Below, in pieces: positions 55,406 to 64,000 of a DNA stretch of 64,000 nucleotides. The position numbers and the translations under genes are program-made. Under the pieces are notes generated by a model that worked only from the letters and a program-made list of their open reading frames with translations, ran no database searches and was not told the origin of the DNA. The DNA comes from Sclerotiophoma versabilis. Its lineage: Eukaryota; Ascomycota; Dothideomycetes; Pleosporales; Didymellaceae. The stretch is from assembly GCA_012274445.1 (NCBI GenBank), contig JAAROD010000004.1, positions 1,674,001 to 1,738,000 of the forward strand, read 5' to 3'. How positions within the stretch are numbered: position 1 is the stretch's first letter; each line of letters begins with the position of its first letter.

Positions 55406-57720
55406 ATGTCAATGGAGAAGTGCGCAGTATGCAACGACCAACTGAAGCGTAACGAACACGACGCTCGCCTTGCATTCGACGTTACACCTGCTGTGCTAAG
55501 CCACTCAGCGTTCGTCAACCGCTGCGAGTCGTGCTTGGTGATCCTTGAGAGCTTCCGTCAAGGTGGGCAGACGCTTTACCAAAAAGACTTTCAGCGGCTC
55601 GCTCGGACGATCACAGCTCGATGTTGTGCCCAGCGCAACGGTCGTGCTGACACGCTTGTCTTGGACACTTACTTCTACGATGATCGACCTAAGCTGGAGC
55701 TTGAGTTGTACAGTGTTCAACCACACCGTACGTCAAACCACGTCTTGATAGGCAGTACGATTCTGGACATGGGTTTTACTAATTACGGTCATCAGCTTGG
55801 AAAGCAATACTGCCTCGAACTACAACCAGCGGTCACCCGCTGTCAGCTAAATCTCTAAGTTGGACGCGATCACGATTGAGCGATTGTGACAGGCTACATA
55901 ATGCTTGCAGAGGACCGCCACAGATATACCTGCCCAAACGTGTCCTCTCAATCCAAGCCCATGATGCCGGGGAGATCAGTGTTCGTCTTGTCGAACCCAG
56001 AGCTGGTGATGAGGGCGCTTACATAGCGCTCTCGCACTGCTGGGGCAACAATCAACCCTGTGTCACTACACATGCGACTCTTGAGGATCCGGACTCCACG
56101 CTAGAGCACAGGAAGAAGGAGATTCTCTGGAATACTTTACCGAAAACCTTCCAAGATGCCATAACACTTACCTCTCTACTTGGTTTAAACTTCATATGGA
56201 TTGACTCACTATGCATCATCCAGAATGACAAAGAGGACTGGGCTACTGAGTCTGCAAAGATGGCTGACATATACGAATACGCTTCTCTCACTCTATCAGC
56301 CACGGCCTCAGCAGGAGACTTGTATGGGTGCTTTCCCAAATCATTCAGTACGTCGCGCAGCCTTCTGGTCAGCCTTCCCGAAGACGTCGGAACTTGCGAA
56401 ATCGCTGTCCGGAAGCCCATCACACATTGGGACACAATTGCGCAAAGTGATTTGCATGCGCGTTTTCCTCTGATGAGTCGAGGTTGGGCTTTTCAGGAGC
56501 GGTTGCTTTCCCGACGAGTCCTCCATTTCTCCGAGGCTGAGCTAGTGTGGGAGTGTAGAGAGCTGAGTACATGTGAGTGTGGCGGCGTTGGTGAGCAAAC
56601 AAGTCCAGCTGGGGCTTTTTACCGAGCTACTAGAATCAGTGAAGATGAACTACGAGACTCTGCCGGGCATTGGAAGCAAACCGAAGATGATCTCAGCATC
56701 CGTCGCTTTCAAGAAGATGAGGTTGACAAGCTGTGGAAGGCCGCTACGTCCGGACTGCGACGAGGCTCTGCCAAAACTCTGGACCGGTTCCTTATGTTAG
56801 GCAAAGCAAACTCGGTCTTACCACCGTATTTGGAATCCGACCCTTGGACTGACGTGTCAATGATGCGAGAATGTGCCAATTACGTTTTCGATTTCCATCG
56901 CATTGTAGAGAAGTACTCGACGTTGAATCTGACAAAACGGTCGGACCGTCTGCCAGCACTCTCTGGTCTCTGCAAGCGCATCCACCATGTTCGTGGCAAG
57001 TACGCTGCAGGTCTATGGGTGGATTCAATAGCGTTTGATCTGTTATGGCGAGTCGAGCGGCTCAACTTTACTTCAACAAAGGTACTGCAACCAGATGAGG
57101 GTTATTGTGGACCATCGTGGTCATGGGCGTCAGTGGTCGATTCAGTCGCCTACTGGCCCGACATCATCAATTTCCACGACCCTTCTCGGCTTTTTAGACC
57201 CCCGCCTGCAGAGCAAGCAGACACACAGCAGCGAAAACCATTCTCGAGACCTACATGCCTCGGGCGAAATATCCAAGACGATTGCGTGCTTTTAAAGGTA
57301 GCTGAGAGGGGCATGAATCCGTTCGGGAGGGTCGCTTATGCTGTTCTCACAGGTAAGGCGTCAACCACAACTGCGACCTTACGTTACACATATAGTTCGT
57401 TCTGGCTCGACGGCACCAACAAACTTGACTTGAGCCGGTACAAGCTCACGATGGGTGCTGAAGGCATTATTGAGCTGCCTTTCTGGGCAGACTATGCGCT
57501 TGCGGCTGAAGGTCCTGGGCACATACCGAATGGGACTGACGTGACTCTGTTGCTGGTACATCCTCGAGTCTGTCTTGTTCTGACAGATACTGGTCTCGGC
57601 TTTTCTAGGACCCCCCAGTATCGGAGAGTGGGCATCACGAGGATCTCGGACGGCATGGTGGATCAGTACAAGATTGACTGGATGGAGTTTTCTGAAGTGA
57701 CATCGTTCACTATCGTCTAA
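55406..57720 (+). CDS. HET (heterokaryon incompatibility) domain protein, 2 exons, 748 aa
   Basis: Model: join(55406..55727, 55796..57720). The first exon has CxxC pairs (CAVCNDQL and CESCLVILESF) typical of the N-terminal part of fungal HET proteins. The intron (GTACGT donor, TTTACTAAT branch) removes a frame change that would otherwise split the gene in two. After it comes RLSDCDRLHNACRG, matching the usual C-x3-H-x2-C before the HET domain. HET motifs: AYIALSHCWG, FIWIDSLCIIQNDKEDW, MADIYEYASLTLSATAS and SRGWAFQERLLSRRVLHF. HET domains are linked to TIR-like, NAD-related cell-death signalling in non-self recognition. No partner NLR or STAND gene lies next to it. Confidence 0.9.
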
Positions 57721-58420
57721 CGACATGACTACATTGGTCTGCAACTCATACTTCTCGCGCCTCATCAACATCAACGGCAAAAAGGTTGACTCTTCCACCT
57801 CAATACATACTGCACTCGACTTTGCAATGCTCTCCGCTGCGGTTGAGCTTCATGCGTGCTACAATGGTGCGACCAATACCCGTACTTCCCTTCAAGAAAA
57901 CAGCCTCTAGCAGGAGCACTATGGAGGCCTGCCGCAAAAGCACCTACCTCACTGGAACCGAACATACCGGCGCTTGACTTTCCACGTTTTCATGTGTGAC
58001 TCAGTGTAAAGATCTTATGGTAGTCATCATGCTAGCCAATTACTATGATCTGCTTTTTCGACACCCAGACCGGTCTCGAAGCACTTGATTGATATATCCG
58101 CTGGAGCAACTCTGGATGGAAAAGGATGGGTATGCCGGGCACGAATCGCTTGCAGTAAGAGATTGTTTTTTCTGGATAAATGATGAGCGCACGTGACCGA
58201 CAGGAAGCCTACGCGTTGCTTCTGGAGAGGAAGAAAAGAGATCCTGTATTTCCACAGGGGAAATCGATTGAGCAGCAGCATTATGGATAGGAATGTTGTT
58301 GGTGTTGGCTATTTTATCACTGTCCTATCCAATCCTTAATCCTCCGTATGCCGCAGCCCTCAGCCGTCACTGCGTCACATACCCCTTTAACGCCGATCAC
58401 TGTCCGTCTGAGTGATGCGA
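57721..58420. other. Intergenic region between convergent genes
   Basis: No supportable gene; 3' UTRs expected on both sides. Confidence 0.4.
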
Positions 58421-59190
58421 TCAACTCGTCTGTACGTAAATCTCGGAACTACCACTGCTCTTATAGCCCTCGGTCGCCACAATCTGGTAGTAGTGTGTGC
58501 CCAGTCGCATACCATAGCCGGCCCAAGCATTGAAGTGGTTCTGCATATTGACGCTACCACTGCTGCGCTTAGCCTGGCGAACAGACCAATACTGCTGAAA
58601 GGTCCTCGTTCCATCGATGGAAGGCTGGTTAGTGCGCGTCGACACAGAAACATCGTAGTTGCCGCCATCAGTGTATACGCTTCCCTTGCGCTGCGAGCCG
58701 CTACTGGGGTTGTACGTGCCGAAGTTCTCAACCACGTAGTACTCAACCAGCGGGTTGCGGGTCCAGCCGTACACGGCGAGGTAGCCGTTGCCTTGGGGCT
58801 GGAACGAGCCGCCGTAGTTGATGGTGCTGTGCACAGTTAGCACCAGTTGTCATGTACGAACTCGCAAAAGGAGAACAAGTGAAGGTAGACATACCGCCCG
58901 GTTCCTGGATTCCACCCTTTGCCACCGACAAAGTTGCCCGTGTTGCGCCACGTCACGGCATACTTGCTGCCCTCACCCATGGTGTACTGCGCGTAGCCGC
59001 CGCCGTCGGACCACCACGAGTAGAAGTAGCCGTTGTGGTAGCCCTCGGAGTTTGCGGTCGTTTGGCGCTTTTCCAGGGCAGTTACGTTAGCATCCTCGCG
59101 CTCGAAGAGGTCGGTGAGGACATCGAGGGGAGCGCTGAGCGCGCCGAGGGCGGCGCTGCAGGCCAGGATGAGTGCGGTGAAAGAGACCAT
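58421..59190 (-). CDS. Secreted endo-1,4-beta-xylanase, GH11, 2 exons, 233 aa
   Basis: Model: complement(join(58421..58826, 58895..59190)). Small jelly-roll xylanase acting outside the cell. The signal peptide covers about residues 1-19 (MVSFTALILACSAALGALSA), followed by a propeptide ending at the dibasic KR site (VTALEKRQ). Family blocks are GYFYSWWSDGGG, TWRNTGNFVGGKGWNPG, GYLAVYGWTRNPLVEYYVVE with nucleophile Glu127, and QIVATEGYKSSGSS with acid/base Glu218. The single intron falls after NPGTGR, a common position. CTAGCC at 59352..59357 (GGCTAG on the coding strand) is a possible XlnR variant site about 160 bases upstream. Confidence 0.95.
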
Positions 59191-60406
59191 GTTTTCAGTT
59201 TAAAATCTGCGTTGTTTGCTGATGCTGCAGTTCAATTCCTTTCGCAGTCTCAAACTGATATAAGTAGGCAATGCCATCCACTTGAGCCTGAATTGAAGGA
59301 TGAATCCGTCGATTATTGATCAGAAGACCTGAGTCTCCACGAGGCAGTCAGCTAGCCATGTGTATCTTTGCTTGTTCGATACATTGATCTTGCCTACGAT
59401 GGTGATCGCCTTGGAAATGAGGTGCCCTTGTCTCGGTTGTTTTACGCGTGCCCAGCGCTACTGTAACCGGTGGTCCTTTGAGTACCCCTGTTTCCCCACA
59501 ACATTCGTCGTACCGAGGCATAGGGATACATTGAAGTACAGGCGTGAATGATCGAGGGTCTGTGGGATTCAATCTGGGTAATTTAGATGCTAAGACGGTG
59601 ATAGACTCGAGGGGCGGGTGTCGTGCAGCCTTTCCCCTTGTTCACTCTTGGCGTGGCTTATGCCTCACCTCGTCCTACGCCGGCACTCGGTCAGAACGCC
59701 GATTCAGTAGAAGCTTGACATAGCACATGGGGACAGTGGCGTGAATCCTGGGTCTGGTATTGAGGAGGTCTGTTGATACCTGTTGACTTTCCCATGATCA
59801 GGTTGCCTGAACCTGTTTTCCCGCCTCTAGCTCTCTCACACTACTCAGCCACAATGTAGTTCGAGCCGTGACTATACTCGCTGAAGATGGGTGTTATCCT
59901 GTTCGATTTGAATCTTCGTAAAGTGGTCAAACAACGTGCATGAGCACTAGCCGGATCATTAGAAGGGCGGTACACATTGTGAACTAGCAAGGTTATGTGT
60001 TTTACGTTTATTCCGCAACCAGGGTATTTCCTGTTTATGTAGGCTCTTACTGGCACGAAATGGGTATAAAACTTTCATTTGGGATTGGTCACTACTCACT
60101 AGACGGCTTTTTTGACTGGTAACGGTTGTCAACTTTTATCCTGCTTCCAGATCTCAACGGGTACGTTTCTTCAACAATATTGGGCGGACGTGAATCTAAA
60201 GGTAATGGTCATATGTTCATGCGATAAATGGCACTAGCAAACGCCATATGCCAAACGACACATTCTCACGGTGCGGGGTTCCTAAGCAACATTGTCACTG
60301 TTTACATCTTGCAATGTAACAGCTGAGCGATAAGAGTCTGAATTCTAGGGCGAAACAAAACGTCTTTCATGGCCAACTTCATAGTGACATATTTTGGCAT
60401 GGTGTC
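59191..60406. other. Intergenic region (1.2 kb)
   Basis: GH11 promoter on the left. The rest shows no supportable gene. Confidence 0.4.
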
Positions 60407-61082
60407 TTGACTCAACTCCACCGCTTTAAGCTTGAGTCAGCTAGCAAACGGTCTATTCCTCGCTCAGAAAGGGACTTCCGATTTTTCGATCTTCCAGTTG
60501 AGGTCCGTAACGCTATTTACGAACTAAGAATCACGCACGACAACTTATTTCAAGATAGCAACTGTAATATCACATGTCCAACGGCGTAAAGAGGAGAAGA
60601 TGGGCGTTGAAGAAGCCGACAGAGACAAGAGAAGTCTAAAAAAACTAGTCCATAGCCTCTTCAACAGATCATATAAATGGTGCAATGGAAACAAGATCTT
60701 AGCTAGCGCATATAGCGCTTTCAATGGCCGGTTGTGGCAGAATTGCTGGACTGACTGTCTCACGACTACAGCAACGCAAAATCGACAAACCATGGTACAT
60801 GAAGCACTGCCCGAAGAATTCCCTTCATGTCATTGCATCATAAAGCTCGAAGGCCGTAGCCAGCAAAACACCGGTGAAGCTTTTGGCAGGTGGATGTACT
60901 CGGTGCGCCAGATTTCCCCTCTAGACCAACTCAATCGCAAGCAATGGCGAGTCATCAGTTCGAAGTATCTGATGCGGTGTCGTACGATTGACGACAAGAG
61001 CGACAATCTCTTGCCTGTCCCCCTGCTGCCTGACTGGAAGAAAATCGGAATTGTAATTGTCACGCTAACAAGAAAGACGTAG
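60407..61082 (+). pseudogene. Split F-box-like gene relic
   Basis: The first open frame contains DFRFFDLPVEVRNAIYELRI, a good LPxEVRNxIYEL block of the Dothideomycete F-box-like family, but stops at 60589. A second frame from 60600 to 61082 (KMGVEEADRDKRSLKKLVHSL through QWRVISSKYLMRCRT) looks like a continuation in a different frame. An intron in the gap (GTAATA at about 60564) would be only about 35 nt and lacks a branch site. I therefore favour a frameshifted relic, although a mis-modelled two-exon gene is possible. It is related in type to the 298-residue gene at 31.1-32.0 kb. Confidence 0.35.
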
Positions 61083-61467
61083 TGAGTGCAGCATATTTGG
61101 TGCTCCGGTAAGAGAAGAGTTTGCGCTTTGGAAACGGATAGTGCCCATATGACAAGGTATCGCTCAGTCCTCTGAGTATGCAGTTCTACAAACAGTCAGT
61201 CGGTACAGAATCGAAATCGATAGGATATAGAGGAGTCTGCAGAGGAGCAGATATCAGTGGTGGGAGGATAATGAGGAAGACAAGACGATAGCGGTGGACT
61301 TGATGTACGATCACTGACTTTGGCGAAGGTGAAGTTGACGAAGCCTTGTGAACTTGATGAATTAAATTCTGTGAGTGGAGTATGCAATACAGAAATTGAT
61401 CTGAACGCCAACCTAACCATCATCGTCATGTCAACCTTATCTCGTTGATGAGGTACTGATCCTTCAC
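61083..61467. other. Intergenic region between convergent genes
   Basis: No gene recognised. Confidence 0.4.
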
Positions 61468-62142
61468 TCAGTTCCAGTACTCAGCACCTAGCTCCCCACC
61501 GAGTCCCACATCATCACCCTCTTTAACAATCCTCCTCACCACTACGCCGACGACATCAAACTTACTGTTGGTGGGCTTGACATCAAGACCAGAATCCCTT
61601 CTCTTTCCACTCTCATCCTCCCCACCTACCTCCCTAACAACTTCCCACGACTTCAATCCGGTGTCGACGAGCCTAGCGCGCTTGTAGCTCGCATTGCTCA
61701 CAGCTCTGACAGCAACGACGAAACCAGCATCGTCCTGCTCGCGAATCCACTTCCTCGCCACATCATCTTCAGCCCAGATCTTCTTCAAACTACTCTCCGG
61801 ATCCTTGAGCAGCCTTACCCTCTGTTCCTCGGCCTCAATCGTTCCAGCCTCTTGGCCGGGTGCAAGGGCCTTTTCGACAAGGTGCGTGCCGCCGAAGGAT
61901 TCGACAAAGTTGCCCGTAGCTGAGTCGAAGAAGATGACGTCTTTGTACCAGCGCGTACCGATGTCGTCGTAGTCGCGGTCGTGCAACATTGAGGGTGTGT
62001 GCTTGGAGCTGCGGGACACAAGTTGGCCGCAGGGCAGGGCGTCGGCAGAGAGGGGTTGGGGCAGGATGGCGAGTTCGGGGATGATGCTGGGGGAGAGGGG
62101 CTCGCTGAGGTGAGAGGGCCGGCGAGAGTATTTTGCTGCCAT
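61468..62142 (-). CDS. Uncharacterised protein, 224 aa
   Basis: Single-exon open frame with a proper ATG and even, coding-like codon use. I do not recognise the family. It starts MAAKYSRRPSHLSEPLSP, has no signal peptide or membrane span, and contains HDRDYDDIGTRWYKDVIFFD followed by TGNFVESFGGTHLVEKAL. The middle is charged (ESSLKKIWAEDDVARKWIREQDD) and the C-terminus ends in hydrophobic-acidic VVGVVVRRIVKEGDDVG. A soluble cytosolic protein is likely. A second exon upstream cannot be excluded. Confidence 0.6.
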   Translation of the reverse strand: MAAKYSRRPSHLSEPLSPSIIPELAILPQPLSADALPCGQLVSRSSKHTPSMLHDRDYDDIGTRWYKDVIFFDSATGNFVESFGGTHLVEKALAPGQEAGTIEAEEQRVRLLKDPESSLKKIWAEDDVARKWIREQDDAGFVVAVRAVSNASYKRARLVDTGLKSWEVVREVGGEDESGKRRDSGLDVKPTNSKFDVVGVVVRRIVKEGDDVGLGGELGAEYWN

Positions 62143-64000
62143 TCTGGCCTTTGGTTGTCGCTGCTGGAAGGAGGCTCAAGGGAAGGGAGGTGTAGTGAGC
62201 TTCAATTGAGCTTTTGGTATGGAAATGAACGTAGAGAGAGCGGGCTGAGGCTGATTGAGGCTGTCTTGTAGCTATGCTAAGCTGAGGGGAAGCTGGAGTG
62301 AGGGGTCACGACAAGCTCTTTATGTGACTTCATTCGTACCTCTGAGCTGCAGCGACCCCGCCCGGCGCCGCCATGTCGGTGCAAATCCCTCAGGTCACGC
62401 TCATGTTCCTGCTACTTTTGGAAATGCTGAAATGCGAGGCCATACGCAATGGCCATGTTGTTCCTTGAACAACATGGTGGTGTGACCCAGGCTTTGTATG
62501 TCGCGTGAGGTTGGTGATGAGGTCGGTACCTGAGCACCTTCGCTAAATCCCGGGTGGGGCTGTGGGTCGAGCGCTCCTTCCCGGTGTCGCCCGATCGTTC
62601 CTGCGCTGGAAACTGCTGCATCTGGCGACACCAACATTGACGCCACCCTCTGCTGACTGTGCGCTGTGCGGTGGCATCATTGTCAAACAACCTCAGGTCT
62701 TGTGCTTGGGCTGTGACAACAAGAGTTCTCGTTGCCTCCAGACGCCTTCCCGTATCGTCGTCACTCTGGCGTTCTGATGACAGACTGTCATGCGACCGAT
62801 ATCACGAGAGCGGACGAGCGTGTTTACGGGCAATATAATTAGCATTTCACCCAGGCATAGGGATGTGACCTCTGCTTGGTACGTACGGTGTCGACGCAAC
62901 GCGCGACGGACCTTCCCTCGACTATGCGACACATCGGTCTCCCAAGCTCATCTACAACTTCCTGCCTCAACATGATTCACCACCTACCGACATCAGTCTC
63001 CTCTGGCAGTATTAAGAACTTTGCCCACAATTGCAGCTGACCTTTTTTGATGAGGCTCTGCCCCGGTTAACGGTCAAATGGCTCTGGTTTCCAATTCCAC
63101 CGTACATCAGATGGTTACTCGATGTCGCGGATCTGTCAGAATACGACTGCTTTCATTGCCAGCCCTGAGTTATAGGCTCGTATCTTCGTTGTGCCGCTGT
63201 AAGTGTTCATCAGCATTCCTTAATAGGCGGCGGTGGCGTTCCGCAATCGTTGTCGATAACCTTATAGCTTCATGAACCCCTCTTCTGGACCCTCATCAGC
63301 CTTTGCAGCTTTTGGCACGACATGCACTTCACGATACAGATCTGCGTTCCTTTTCTATCTTTCTTCGGTCTCAGGGTTCTGCCTTCATTAAGATCCTCGG
63401 TGTAAGAGCGGCGGTCCCCAATCGGAGTGGTTCTAAAGTTCGGAATCTGTACAGCCTGTTCCGTACTACCTTCCGAGCTATCTTTCAGCCTCCACTTCCT
63501 TATCTGCCGTGTGCCACGCGCTACCGGTGTTTGTCCTCGTTCGCTCGGCCAGTCTGGGGCTATCTCCGCTCTTATCAGTAACTTCTAGGGCGATCATCCA
63601 GAGCGTTTCTTACCTTTGCGCGTTCGGTTTCAGTGTGGCTGTGCCTGTATCAGCATCTGAGTCCAAACGTTGCTTCGAATTAGCATCAAGGCCCCATGCA
63701 CGGAGGAACCCCTATTCTTCACGGCGAGGAAACGACCACAGTACTCTCTCTGGAGGTTTCGAAAGACCACTGGCGATGCTTGGAAAGCTGTTAGCTAAGA
63801 TTTAACTAAGACCTGACGATACTAACCAACAACACAACAAGTGGCTTGCGGCAACGGCAATGCGGTCCTGTGGATTGCGGAGATGTGCACTAATCCCCGC
63901 ATTTCACACTTAGCCCTGTAATCCAGCGAGCGCATTGGCAGTCCCAGCCTGACCGAGTATTTACCGCACCCCCGGAACATTTCCGCTCTATCCCATTTTG
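62143..64000. other. Terminal region without recognised genes (1.9 kb)
   Basis: Only short open frames in all six phases, none with domain resemblance or splice context. The right end may lie in the promoter or UTR of a gene outside the window. Confidence 0.4.

Overview
The window looks like the genome of a filamentous ascomycete, most likely a Dothideomycete such as a member of the Pleosporales. The evidence is many short introns (about 45-100 nt, GT-AG, CTRAY-like branch sites), TATA-driven secreted CAZymes, a HET-domain gene, two-repeat DUF3433 membrane proteins and UGT/FMO/NRPS-like accessory genes. The class-level assignment is an inference from gene families. I assembled exon structures by hand, and each multi-exon model given below stays in frame across every junction.

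Layout. 0-9 kb is a housekeeping block: HID1 (-) divergent from the TFIIH helicase SSL2/XPB (+), then S-adenosylmethionine decarboxylase SPE2 (+), which has a long leader carrying one short upstream ORF. 9.7-11.2 kb is AT-rich and holds a broken small gene. 11.3-16.6 kb has a GH10 xylanase with TATA and XlnR-like sites, an anoctamin/TMEM16 scramblase-like gene (-) and a DUF2293 gene.

17-31 kb is the most interesting accessory region. It contains an NmrA-like reductase, a small four-helix membrane protein, an aldo/keto reductase (-) divergent from a Zn2Cys6 regulator (+), and an ACS-type MFS permease (-) divergent from a 1217-residue protein. That protein joins an NRPS-like adenylation-carrier-reductase to a C-terminal gluconokinase-like domain. 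Together these look like one small pathway: uptake, activation and reduction of a carboxylate, further carbonyl reduction, and possibly phosphorylation, with a local regulator. The fusion is the best candidate for something undescribed.

31-41 kb: an F-box-like protein, a UDP-glycosyltransferase pseudogene with several lesions, the polyadenylation factor CFIm25 (-) divergent from a MAT2B/RmlD-like gene (+), and an FMO monooxygenase (-) divergent from a TauD-like dioxygenase (+). 41-64 kb: a DUF3433 membrane protein, an AA11 chitin LPMO, calcineurin A, a probable mitochondrial Mmc1-like protein, a HET-domain protein, a GH11 xylanase (-), a split F-box-like relic and an unrecognised 224-residue protein. 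The last 1.9 kb shows no gene I can support.
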